The notes beneath the pieces are model-generated. The model saw only the letters and a list, made by a program, of their open reading frames with translations. It did not search any database and was not told the DNA's origin. A stretch of DNA of 25,668 bases from positions 1-25,668 of the forward strand of contig DDVW01000024.1 of the NCBI GenBank assembly GCA_002345545.1, written 5' to 3'. Position numbers and translations under genes: made by a program. Positions 1 through 7,433 of this stretch are shown piece by piece; position 1 is the first letter of the stretch, and every line of letters begins with the position of its first letter. This stretch comes from Stenotrophomonas sp. UBA2302. GTDB taxonomy: Bacteria; Pseudomonadota; Gammaproteobacteria; Xanthomonadales; Xanthomonadaceae.

Positions 1-2067
1 CGTGGTGTCGGGGTAGAACCCCTGTCTGGGCTTATCTATCGATTCGAGCGCATGCACGCGGACTTGGCAGCGTGGTCGGGTGCGCGAGACGAGTGGGACT
101 CGATGAGCTATCGACGATCCGCGATCGAGCCTCACGAGCAGGATCGCTACACCGAGGCGTCGGACGTGCTCATTGATGCCGCGCGTGACGCCATGGAGTG
201 GCTCGGGGCAAACCACCTCGCGCAACTTGACGCACAGATTGAGTACCTGTCGAGCTCGAGGCTTCCCTTGCTTCGGCGATTGGCCGTGCATGCCGTGGCG
301 TCGCACCCTGGCAAATCGGCGGACGAACGGCTCGCGTGGGTTCGGTCGCATGTTGGACTTGATTCGCTCGCCGAGCACCATGAGGTGCATCGCTTGGCGG
401 CGCTCAATTATCCGGGGGCCACGGACTCAGCGCGTCAGGCCTTGATCGACGCCATCGTGGCCGTCTCCTTTGAGGACGCCGACAACCGGTCGGCCGAAGC
501 GCGCACTCAGCGCTTCCAGTTCGATTGGTTGTCGTGGTTGTTGGCGGCGAAGCCTGAATGTGCGCTCGCAGAGGCCGTTCTGGCACCCATTCGTACGCGT
601 TTTCCGCAGTGGATCGTCTCCGAGCACCCGGACCTCACGCATTGGATGGGATCGGGGGGGTGGGTCGGATCAAAGAGCCCCTGGTCGACCGAACAGCTGA
701 TCGCGCAGCCACCAAGTGAGCAGCTTGATGCTCTCCTGGAATTTAGGGGCACCGACTTCGACGGTCCTAGTCGCGAGGGACTGCTGTCGGCTGTGCGGGA
801 TGCGGCTAAGTCGGTCCCCGACTGGGGCTTCCAACTGGTCACCGAGCTGGAGCAGCGGGCGCTGTGGTCATCCGACCTGTGGTCGGCGACGTTGCGAGGA
901 TTCCAGGACGCAGAACTGGACAGCACACAATGGCGTCGCCTGCTCGAAGCGGTCGCCCGCAATGATTTGCATGCCGAGCATGCCCGGGACATCGCGGACG
1001 TCCTGCTACGGCTCGTCAAGGATGGTGGCAAGCCGTTCGCGTCTGAGTTGCTGGCCATTGCGAACCCGATCGCGGAGCACCTGTGGATCGCGCTGGACCC
1101 CGACGACGATACCGACTTCGACAACAACTGGCTGACGCGGGCCATCAATCGGTCGGGGGGTGTGCTGATCGAGTACTGGCTCGCTGCGCTTTCACTCACG
1201 CTGAAGGGCAAGGAGGGCTCGGATTGGGCGATGCCTGCCTACTACCGCGAGCGATTTACCGAAGCGATCCAAGATCCGACGTCGAAAGGAGCGCACGCGC
1301 GTTCCCTGTTGGCGAGTCAAGCCGCCTTCCTGTTTCGGCTAGACGAGGCGTGGGCCCGGGAACACTTGATACCCCTATTCCAGGACGCGGATTCGCGGAT
1401 CTTCGCGCAAGCGTGGCATGGCTTTCTCGCGTGGGGACGACTGTATCCACCGCTGGTTGACGCTTTGTTGCCAGCCTTCCTGGCAGCCATAGCACGAGCT
1501 CCCGCGGAACTGCCGGAACATCGCAAGCGACTGATCGAGTTCTATGCCGCCTTGTGTGTCTTCCACATCGACGACCCACTGCAGAAGCTGCTCCCCAACC
1601 TCTTCCAGCACGGCGCAGAGAAAGATCGAATCACATTTGCATCGCAGATCGAGCACATGCTGCGGCAACTGGACCCCTCGGGAATCGACAAGGTCTGGGA
1701 GGGTTGGCTCTCTCGCTACTGGCAGGATCGACTTCAAGGCGTACTCGCGCCGCTTGCCTCAGGGGAATGCCGGGAAATGGTCGAGTGGCTTCCCCATCTG
1801 GGCAAGCACTTTTCGGCAGGTGTGCAGTTGGCGACTCGCATGCCGGCGCTGCCCGCGGGGCAAAGCCATGTCCTGTTCGAGCTGCGCACCAGCGATGTGG
1901 TCACTCGCTTCCAAGAGGCCGCGGCACAGCTGCTGATCTACCTGTCCGACGGCGTGGCGGGGTACGAACTTGCGTACCTTACTGAGGTGGCGGCGCGACT
2001 CGACGCATTGCCGGAGCCTGTTCGGCGCAGTCTCCAAGAGGCACTAGTACGTGCTGGTGCTCATTGA
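1..2067 (+). CDS. C-terminal part of a large DUF4020-type protein (probable SIR2-associated antiphage protein), 5' truncated by the window
   Basis: The reading frame is open from base 1 to the TGA at 2065-2067. The first ATG at 52 is preceded by 17 sense codons, has no ribosome binding site, and is unlikely to be the true start. The visible 688 or so residues are soluble and mostly alpha-helical, rich in Leu, Ala and Trp, like helical-repeat proteins. There is no signal peptide or membrane segment. Stretches such as RRSAIEPHEQD near the start, and the final part with WLSRYWQDRLQGV and FELRTSDVVTRFQEA, resemble my recollection of the DUF4020 family. Members of that family are long proteins, often with an N-terminal SIR2-like NADase domain that would lie upstream of this window. 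Third-position GC is visibly lower than in the genes to the right, consistent with horizontal acquisition. The family call rests on memory of motifs; a large helical protein of unknown function is the alternative. Confidence 0.6.
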   Translation, partial: RGVGVEPLSGLIYRFERMHADLAAWSGARDEWDSMSYRRSAIEPHEQDRYTEASDVLIDAARDAMEWLGANHLAQLDAQIEYLSSSRLPLLRRLAVHAVASHPGKSADERLAWVRSHVGLDSLAEHHEVHRLAALNYPGATDSARQALIDAIVAVSFEDADNRSAEARTQRFQFDWLSWLLAAKPECALAEAVLAPIRTRFPQWIVSEHPDLTHWMGSGGWVGSKSPWSTEQLIAQPPSEQLDALLEFRGTDFDGPSREGLLSAVRDAAKSVPDWGFQLVTELEQRALWSSDLWSATLRGFQDAELDSTQWRRLLEAVARNDLHAEHARDIADVLLRLVKDGGKPFASELLAIANPIAEHLWIALDPDDDTDFDNNWLTRAINRSGGVLIEYWLAALSLTLKGKEGSDWAMPAYYRERFTEAIQDPTSKGAHARSLLASQAAFLFRLDEAWAREHLIPLFQDADSRIFAQAWHGFLAWGRLYPPLVDALLPAFLAAIARAPAELPEHRKRLIEFYAALCVFHIDDPLQKLLPNLFQHGAEKDRITFASQIEHMLRQLDPSGIDKVWEGWLSRYWQDRLQGVLAPLASGECREMVEWLPHLGKHFSAGVQLATRMPALPAGQSHVLFELRTSDVVTRFQEAAAQLLIYLSDGVAGYELAYLTEVAARLDALPEPVRRSLQEALVRAGAH

Positions 2068-2454
2068 AGAACTCGCGGTACCTACCAGCCGGAGTCCTTA
2101 GACATGTGATCAGCTCGGGCAAGGTGCTGCCGGGGAAAGCCATGATCGACCTAGTTGCCTGTTGGTCGTATCTATGATTGCTTCTGGCCGATAACGGTCG
2201 GCGGGCGAGAGCTTGACCATATCCAGGGCTCCCTGTTTGCGTGGAGCTGTCGCTCAAGTTATTGGATGAAAATGCCCGATGCTTTTTGGCGGCGGTGGTC
2301 GATTCGATGGCTGCAGGTATCGCAGCGGCGGATTGGTTCCGTCCCTAGGGCACGGACGCACGGATCGGCGTGGCCGGGGGTAGAGGGGCAGGGCAGCCGG
2401 GGCTCTCCCCAGCCAGCGCCTGCCCCCTCGGCAACGTCCAGTGTCTGGCGGAGG
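2068..2454. other. 387-base stretch without a convincing gene; probable junction between acquired DNA and core chromosome
   Basis: The stretch between the DUF4020-type gene and the TonB receptor has short open frames on both strands, none with a ribosome binding site or a recognisable protein. One frame-2 segment at about 2195-2347 is open and ends in TAG, with a plausible amphipathic composition (VELSLKLLDENA...), but lacks a start codon; it could be a gene remnant or chance. Bases 2068-2340 look less GC-rich than what follows. No tRNA, integrase or direct-repeat attachment site was seen. Confidence 0.5.
2385..2426. repeat. Nested inverted repeat downstream of the TonB receptor gene
   Basis: GGGGCAGG at 2385-2392 pairs with CCTGCCCC at 2419-2426, enclosing GGGG-CTCT-CCCC at 2399-2410. 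It lies about 30 bases past the receptor stop codon and could form a stable RNA hairpin on either strand. Neither side carries a T-tract, so it is not a classical intrinsic terminator. It may stabilise the receptor mRNA 3' end or act with Rho. Confidence 0.4.
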
Positions 2455-4653
2455 TCAGAACCAGGCGCGGATGCCGAAGGCCACGCCGCGGCCCGGCAGC
2501 GGTGCGTAGTCGCGCAGCAGCGAGGTGTGCGGGCGGGCCTCGCGATTGGTCAGGTTGCTGCCGTCCAGGAACAGCTCGTAGCTGTTGTCCGCCGAGTGCT
2601 CCCAGCGGTAGGCCAGATGCGCGTCGACCAGCGTGTAGCCGTTGCTGGGGGTTTCATTCTGCGCAACGTCCTTCTGGCTGCCGTAGCGGATCGCGCCAAC
2701 CGAGGCGCGCCAGCCGTCACGCGTCCAGCGCAGGTCTGCACCGAGGCGTGCGGGACTGATCCTTGGCAGGTGGCCGGCATTGGCCAGGGTGACGCTGTAG
2801 TCATGGTGGTGACCGCCATGCGGCACGCGGATGTCACTGCGGCGGCTGCCGCTGCCGTCCAGCTCGGCCCTGACGTAGTCGCCGAATACGCGCAGGTCCC
2901 AGTCGCCGCTGTCATTGCGGGTCAGGTGCAACGTGGCTTCGGCCTCGGCGCCCATGAACGTGGCGTCATGCTGCGTCCACACGCGCACCGGCAGCGCCTG
3001 CTCGATCACGCCGGTATCGGCCAGGTAGATGAAGTCCTTGAACTGCGTCCGGTAGATCGAGGCGGAGACATCGATGCGGTCGCCATGCGCGTGCAGGCCC
3101 AGTTCCAGGTGCCGGCTGCGCTCGGTCTTCAGCGTCGCATCGCCGATCTCCAGCGAACGGGTGGCGATGTGGGCTCCGGCGGCGTACAGCTCCTCGTTGG
3201 TGGGGGCGCGTTCGGAGCTGCTCATGCCAAAGCGCAGGTCGAAATGGTCGTTGAGCGTCCAGATGCCGGCCGAGGACAGATTGGTAACGCCGAAATCGCA
3301 CTCGCCGTGGCCATCCTCCGGCGTCAGCCTGACCCGGTCATGGCGCCCGCCCAGTTCCAGTTTCAGCATGCCGAAGCGTTTTTCCTGCAGTACGAACAGC
3401 CCCAGGGTGTCGGTGCTGGTGTCCGGGACGAAGGCTTCCTCGCCCTGTGCGCCGAAGTCGCTGCGGCCGAACTGCAGTCCGAATGCGCCCCCCCAGCCAC
3501 CGAGCGGCTGTTGCACGGCCTCGATGCGGCCTTCCATGCCCTTGTTGGTGAAACGGGTGGACGGCATGCCGGCTTCCAGCTCGGTGTGCTCGTAGTCGGT
3601 CCACGCGGCACGGGCGCCCAGGCTCTGCAGGAACGGCAGCGGGGAGTGGAGGCCGCCTTTCAGCTCCAGCCGGTTCTGCACCATGTCGATGCGGATATCG
3701 TGCGCGTCTTCGTCATCATGGCTGCTGGCGTGGTCGTGGCCATGATCATCATGGTCATGGTCGTCCCCGGCATGTTCGTGCGCCCCGGCGGGAATGCCGT
3801 AATTGCTGCGGTAGGTGCCCAGGGAGGCACCGAGGAATCCGGATTCGCCCAGCCAGGTGGCTCCCACGCCACCGGCGCGGGTGCGTGTCGCGCTGTTGCC
3901 CAAGCGGCCGTGTGCGTCCGGTTCGTCGGCATGATCGTCGTGGTCGTCCGCCCGTACCGTCGGGCTCATCGCCTGGCCGGGGATGCGGTAGTCGTCGCCA
4001 TTGCGCACCAGTCCATCGACATGCAGCACCAGATTGTCAGCGCTGACGCCATCGAGCCGGAACATGCCGCTGCGCTCGTTGTTGACGCTGTTGCCGCGCA
4101 GCTCGGCGCGGCCGCTGAGCGGACGCTCAGGCAGCGTGCTGGCGATGCGGCCATCGACCACGTTCACCGCGCCGCCGATGGCGCCACTGCCGAACAGCAG
4201 GGTCGCCGGGCCTTTGAGCACCTCGATCTGGTCGGCGAGGAACGGCTCGATGCTGGTGGCGTGGTCGGCACTGACGGTGGAGGCATCCATGTTGCCGATG
4301 CCGTTGGCGACGACCGCCACGCGCGGGCCTTCCTGCCCGCGGATGACCGGCCGGCCGACGCCGGGGCCGAAATAGGTGGTCTGCACGCCGGGGGTGCGTG
4401 AGAGGGTGTCACCCAAGGTGGCGCCCTTGCGTGCATCCAGCTCCTCACCGGCCAATACGGCAACCGGCCGCGCCAGTGATTCGGCATCGCCCTGCAACGG
4501 GGAAGCGGTGACCTTGATGCCGGAAAGCTCGGTCGCATGAGGGTGCGGTGTATCGCCACCGTCTGTTGCGTGGGCGAGTGGCAGGGCCAGTGCCAATGAC
4601 AGAAACAGTGGGTGACGGCTGAGGCGGGGCAGGGAGCGGGTTGGGTGGTTCAT
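2455..4653 (-). CDS. znuD: ZnuD-like TonB-dependent outer-membrane zinc receptor with His/Asp-rich loops
   Basis: This is an outer-membrane TonB-dependent receptor that probably imports zinc across the outer membrane. The 732-residue product starts with a signal peptide (about 1-29), then a plug domain (about 46-168, with VIRGQEGPRV and IEVLKGPATLLFGSGAIGG), then the beta-barrel ending in the terminal Phe typical of outer-membrane proteins. Three metal-binding-like segments face outward by position: residues 236-248, 292-319 and HGGHHHD at 612-618. Resemblance to neisserial ZnuD includes SNYGIPAGAHEH, APTNEELYAAGAH and the DYVRAELDG region. An in-frame ATG at 4734 lies inside the proposed Zur operator and would spoil the signal peptide, so the start at 4653 is preferred; its ribosome binding site is weak. 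It diverges from a MerC-type gene. Cobalt or nickel uptake is a less likely alternative substrate. Confidence 0.88.
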   Translation of the reverse strand: MNHPTRSLPRLSRHPLFLSLALALPLAHATDGGDTPHPHATELSGIKVTASPLQGDAESLARPVAVLAGEELDARKGATLGDTLSRTPGVQTTYFGPGVGRPVIRGQEGPRVAVVANGIGNMDASTVSADHATSIEPFLADQIEVLKGPATLLFGSGAIGGAVNVVDGRIASTLPERPLSGRAELRGNSVNNERSGMFRLDGVSADNLVLHVDGLVRNGDDYRIPGQAMSPTVRADDHDDHADEPDAHGRLGNSATRTRAGGVGATWLGESGFLGASLGTYRSNYGIPAGAHEHAGDDHDHDDHGHDHASSHDDEDAHDIRIDMVQNRLELKGGLHSPLPFLQSLGARAAWTDYEHTELEAGMPSTRFTNKGMEGRIEAVQQPLGGWGGAFGLQFGRSDFGAQGEEAFVPDTSTDTLGLFVLQEKRFGMLKLELGGRHDRVRLTPEDGHGECDFGVTNLSSAGIWTLNDHFDLRFGMSSSERAPTNEELYAAGAHIATRSLEIGDATLKTERSRHLELGLHAHGDRIDVSASIYRTQFKDFIYLADTGVIEQALPVRVWTQHDATFMGAEAEATLHLTRNDSGDWDLRVFGDYVRAELDGSGSRRSDIRVPHGGHHHDYSVTLANAGHLPRISPARLGADLRWTRDGWRASVGAIRYGSQKDVAQNETPSNGYTLVDAHLAYRWEHSADNSYELFLDGSNLTNREARPHTSLLRDYAPLPGRGVAFGIRAWF

Positions 4654-4732
4654 GTTGTTACTTTGTATCACTCGTAGGGCGCGAAGACGCCTCATGGCCA
4701 TGAAATCGGCACAGCAGATGGGGCGGACGATC

Positions 4733-4749
4733 ATGTTATATTATTCCAT
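4733..4749. promoter_or_regulatory. Probable Zur operator between the zinc receptor and MerC-type genes
   Basis: ATGTTATATTATTCCAT matches the core of the gammaproteobacterial Zur consensus (ATGTTATA-N-TATAACAT) at all but two defined positions. It sits in the only strongly AT-rich patch of the divergent intergenic region, 26 bases before the MerC-type ATG and about 80 before the receptor ATG, and contains -10-like hexamers (TATATT on the plus strand). A single Zur-bound site could therefore shut off both promoters when zinc is sufficient. The operator assignment is inference from the motif and gene context. Confidence 0.7.
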
Positions 4750-4775
4750 AACGATTCGACGCCCTGCTGGAAGTC

Positions 4776-5189
4776 ATGCCGCTGCGATCCAATTTCCGCC
4801 ACTTCCTTGACCGCTTCGGTGCGCTGGGCTCGCTGCTGTGTGCAGTGCATTGCGCGGTTCTGCCGATGCTGCTGGCGGCCGCGCCGGCACTGGGACTGTC
4901 GTTCTGGCTGAGTGGTGAGGTCGAAGCCGTGATCGTGGTCTTTGTGACCCTGCTTGGCCTGTTCAGCCTGATCTTCGGCTATCGCCGGCACCGCGCCATG
5001 CAGGCGCTGGCGCTGCTGGTGCCGGGGCTGCTGCTGCTGTGGGCCGGGCTGTTGCATGCGGAGCTGCATCATTCGCTGATCCCGCACACCATCGTGATGA
5101 CGCTGGGCGGCATGCTCGTGGGTTTTGCGCATCTGGTGAACCTGCGCCTCAACCAGGGGCACGTGCACGACGCCAGCTGCGTACATTGA
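4776..5189 (+). CDS. MerC-domain inner-membrane protein, probably Zur-linked
   Basis: The 137-residue integral membrane protein has four predicted membrane segments (about 17-33, 35-45 extending with 50-68, 77-95, 103-121). Its first helix carries the MerC-type cysteine/histidine signature CAVHC (C22, H25, C26) followed by a Pro at 30. Further His residues lie at the end of helix 3 (HAELHH, 94-99), at 104 and 119, and in a His/Cys tail (HVHDASCVH). MerC was first described as a mercuric-ion transporter, but chromosomal members next to ZnuD-like receptors more plausibly handle zinc or another divalent metal. A good Shine-Dalgarno (TGGAAG) precedes the ATG. There is no merA, merR or merT nearby, which argues against a mercury operon. 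Transport direction and substrate cannot be read from the sequence. Confidence 0.82.
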   Translation: MPLRSNFRHFLDRFGALGSLLCAVHCAVLPMLLAAAPALGLSFWLSGEVEAVIVVFVTLLGLFSLIFGYRRHRAMQALALLVPGLLLLWAGLLHAELHHSLIPHTIVMTLGGMLVGFAHLVNLRLNQGHVHDASCVH

Positions 5190-5200
5190 AAGGCGCGTGC

Positions 5201-5206
5201 TAGGCT
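5201..5206 (+). promoter_or_regulatory. -10-like hexamer TAGGCT upstream of the bTHX gene
   Basis: TAGGCT resembles the TAGACT hexamer seen before several other genes in this window. A start about 7 bases downstream would give an approximately 80-nt leader containing the hairpins at 5220-5263. The -35 region is not convincing. Confidence 0.35.
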
Positions 5207-5219
5207 CTGGACTCATGCG

Positions 5220-5263
5220 CGGGGCATCTGTTCCGGCCCCGTGAAACCCGTGCAGGCACGGGG
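5220..5263 (+). promoter_or_regulatory. Structured 5' leader of the bTHX mRNA with competing hairpins
   Basis: Three pairings are possible. CGGGGC (5220-5225) pairs with GCCCCG (5236-5241). CCCGTG (5247-5252) pairs with CACGGG (5257-5262) over a 4-nt loop. CCCCGTG (5237-5243) can instead pair with CACGGGG (5257-5263). The third excludes the other two. The structures end about 17 bases before the ribosome binding site at 5280-5285. This is the shape expected of a ribosomal-protein autoregulatory leader, but no known leader family is recognised. Confidence 0.4.
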
Positions 5264-5293
5264 AATCCGAAGGCTGACCAAGGAGATGACGAC

Positions 5294-5476
5294 ATGGGTA
5301 AAGGTGACCGCAAGACCGCCAAGGGCAAGCGTTTCAACGCCAGCTACGGCAATACGCGCAAGCACGCGTTGAGCAGGGTGGCCGTGGGTGCCGCCGCGCC
5401 GGTTGCCAAGAAGGCCGTCGTCAAGGCGCCGGCCAAGAAGAGTGTCGCCAAGAAGGCGGTGGCCAAGACGGCCTGA
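5294..5476 (+). CDS. Small ribosomal subunit protein bTHX (THX family) with a Lys/Ala-rich tail
   Basis: The 60-residue, very basic protein begins MGKGDRKTAKGKRFNASYGN, which matches the THX signature (MGKGD-KT--GK----SYG) of the small peptide that sits in the head of the 30S subunit and stabilises rRNA packing. The THX core occupies about residues 1-25. The remainder is a low-complexity tail of repeated KKAV/APAKK/VAKK units, resembling histone H1-like or AlgP-type tails. A strong Shine-Dalgarno (AAGGAGAT, 5280-5287) lies 6-8 bases before the ATG. The gene stands alone between a structured leader and a strong terminator, so it is probably a single-gene transcription unit. Confidence 0.88.
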   Translation: MGKGDRKTAKGKRFNASYGNTRKHALSRVAVGAAAPVAKKAVVKAPAKKSVAKKAVAKTA

Positions 5477-5498
5477 TCCTGGCCGATGCGGCAAACAG

Positions 5499-5525
5499 AA
5501 AGCGGCGCTTGCGCCGCTTTTTTGT
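5499..5525 (+). terminator. Intrinsic terminator of the bTHX gene
   Basis: A perfect inverted repeat (AAAGCGGCG-CTTG-CGCCGCTTT, starting at 5499) is followed at once by a run of T ending at 5523. It begins 22 bases after the bTHX stop codon. The A-tract on the left arm could make it function in reverse too, but no minus-strand gene approaches it. Confidence 0.88.
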
Positions 5526-5704
5526 GCCCGTCATGCCTGCAACGTGGACCCGGTGTTTCGGGTGATCTGTCAGAACGGCGGCGGGCTGCAGGCGGCTTAT
5601 CCGGCTATTGCCGCTTCCATCGCCATCTGCGGGCGTCTGTCGCATTTTTCCCGGAACCTTGCCGCAGCCGGCATGCTTCCCGGCACACCCACAAGGAGAT
5701 CACC

Positions 5705-7345
5705 ATGCGTACGGCGCTTGCACTGTTTGCTTCACTTTCCGCACTGGGCCTGCCACTCGCGCCTGCGCACGCGGCAGCGGATACCGCACTGGCGGCGGTG
5801 GTGGCCCAGCGCCTGCAGGGCGACCGCACCGGCGCGTGCATGGCGGTGGCGGTGGTGGAGCGGGATGCGGTTGCGCGCACGTTCCAGTGCGCGGACGAAC
5901 GCGAGCTGGCGCGTGTCGGCGCGGATACCACCTTCGAGATCGGTTCGGTCAGCAAGACCATGACCGCCACGCTGCTGGCCGACTTGATCCGGCAGGGCAA
6001 AGGCACGCTGGACGATCCGCTTGCGGCCTGGCTGCCGGCCGGCACCCCGGTGCCGGACTATCGCGGCCAGCCGATCCTGCTGCGGCATGTGGTGACCCAT
6101 ACCTCCGGACTGCCGGCGCTGCCCTCGCGGATGGCCCCGGTGAACATGGAGGATCCGTATGCCGGGCTGGATGCCGCGACGTTGCTGGCGTCGCTGGCGG
6201 ATGTGGAGCTGGCGGCGGCGCCGGGCAGCCAGTTCGAATATTCCAACTACGCCTCCATGCTGCTGTCCTACGCGGTTGCGGCGCGGGCCGGCAGCGATCT
6301 GGAAAGCCTGCTGCAGCAGCGCCTGTTCCAGCCGCTGGGCATGACACGGGCCCATATCCACCGGGTGCCGGAGGGCGTGCGTGCGGGGCAGGGGCATGCG
6401 CCGAACCGGCGTGCGGTGCCGGCCTGGCACTTCGCCACCGATCTGGCCGGTGTCGGCGGTGTGTGTGCGACGCTGGATGACATGGTCCGCTATGTGCAGG
6501 GCAATCTGGGGCAGATCGATGCGGCGATCAGCCCGGCGCTGGCGATGACGCATGTGCAGGTATCGGAGCAGCCGGCGATGGGCATGAACTGGATGCGCGT
6601 ACCGGTGAAGGGCCGCACCGTGTTGATGCACGAAGGCGGTACGGGCGGCTTCTCTTCCTTCGTCGCGGTGGATATCGAGCAGCAGCGGGGCGTGGTGATC
6701 CTGTCCGATACCACCTGGAACTCGATCGGCAGCCTTGGCAGCCTGGGATTGCATCTGGTCGATACCGGCTTCCCGCTGGGCAAGCCGCGGCGGGAAACGG
6801 CGCCCGAACCGGCGCTGCTCGATGCGCTGGCCGGCGAGTACCAGTTGCAGGGGGCGATGAAGATGACGCTGCGCCCACGCGATGGCCGCCTGTACGTCCA
6901 GCCCGAAGGGCAGGTCGAGCAGGCGATGGGCTACGACGATGCCGGCGATTTCTATCCGCTGGCGCTGGATGCGGTGTTGCGGCCGCAGCGCAGGAGTGAT
7001 GGCAGCTATGGCTTCATCTGGTCACAGATGGGCGCGCAGATACCGGCAGCGCGGATCGATATGCAGCGCGCACCGGCGCCACAGCTTTCGTCTGAAGCAC
7101 TGGGAGCGTACGCCGGCAGCTATCCGCTGATGCCCGCGTTTGCGCTGACGGTACGCGAGCATGAGGGGCGCCTGCATGCACAGGCCAGCGGGCAGGGGGA
7201 GTTCGCTCTGGATGCGGTGGCGACGGACCGGTTCGAAGCGCCGGCGTACGGTATCGAGATCGTCTTCCTGCGTGATGGCGACGGACGTGTGCAATCACTG
7301 GAACTGCATCAGGGGGGACAGGTGCTGCGGGGCAAGCGGGAATGA
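5705..7345 (+). CDS. Secreted serine hydrolase of the beta-lactamase/DD-peptidase (SxxK) family with two C-terminal beta-domains
   Basis: The 546-residue protein has a signal peptide (about 1-24, cut after AHA) and so acts in the periplasm or outside. The catalytic domain carries the class C-like set: S81-V-S-K84 (nucleophile Ser and general-base Lys), Y179-S-N181 and H309-E-G-G312 in place of KTG. After about residue 368 follow two small lipocalin-like or DUF3471-like segments (about 368-452 and 460-546), as in many D-aminopeptidase or esterase-type members. True beta-lactamase activity is not implied; peptidoglycan-peptide or D-amino-acid hydrolysis or esterase activity is equally possible. 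The start at 5705 follows AAGGAGAT at 5693-5700 and gives the signal peptide; the open frame upstream to 5486 overlaps the bTHX terminator. The sensor kinase gene begins 88 bases downstream on the same strand. Confidence 0.88.
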   Translation: MRTALALFASLSALGLPLAPAHAAADTALAAVVAQRLQGDRTGACMAVAVVERDAVARTFQCADERELARVGADTTFEIGSVSKTMTATLLADLIRQGKGTLDDPLAAWLPAGTPVPDYRGQPILLRHVVTHTSGLPALPSRMAPVNMEDPYAGLDAATLLASLADVELAAAPGSQFEYSNYASMLLSYAVAARAGSDLESLLQQRLFQPLGMTRAHIHRVPEGVRAGQGHAPNRRAVPAWHFATDLAGVGGVCATLDDMVRYVQGNLGQIDAAISPALAMTHVQVSEQPAMGMNWMRVPVKGRTVLMHEGGTGGFSSFVAVDIEQQRGVVILSDTTWNSIGSLGSLGLHLVDTGFPLGKPRRETAPEPALLDALAGEYQLQGAMKMTLRPRDGRLYVQPEGQVEQAMGYDDAGDFYPLALDAVLRPQRRSDGSYGFIWSQMGAQIPAARIDMQRAPAPQLSSEALGAYAGSYPLMPAFALTVREHEGRLHAQASGQGEFALDAVATDRFEAPAYGIEIVFLRDGDGRVQSLELHQGGQVLRGKRE

Positions 7346-7433
7346 ACAGTGCAGTGATGTGTGAGGTGGAGACTTCGGGCGCGTGCCGGCAGGTGGATGA
7401 CGAGCGCGGCAGCGTGCGGACAGAGGCTGCCCG

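Noticed and set aside
2195..2347. Start-less open segment ending ...AAADWFRP in the left intergenic stretch
   Set aside because: It has no start codon, no recognised family and only about 50 codons; a gene remnant is possible but cannot be supported.
2155..4401. 748-codon open frame on the plus strand opposite the zinc receptor
   Set aside because: It lies entirely in antisense to a clear TonB-dependent receptor, is low-complexity (Ala, Val, Gly, Gln), and has no family motif or ribosome binding site; such mirror frames are common in high-GC DNA.
4654..4734. Longer form of the zinc receptor starting at the ATG at 4734
   Set aside because: That ATG overlaps the Zur-box match and would put 27 unrelated residues before the signal peptide.
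5705..7345. Calling the first serine hydrolase an antibiotic-resistance beta-lactamase
   Set aside because: The SxxK, YxN and HxG set is shared with esterases and D-aminopeptidases; the HEGG variant and the extra C-terminal domains fit those groups better than AmpC.
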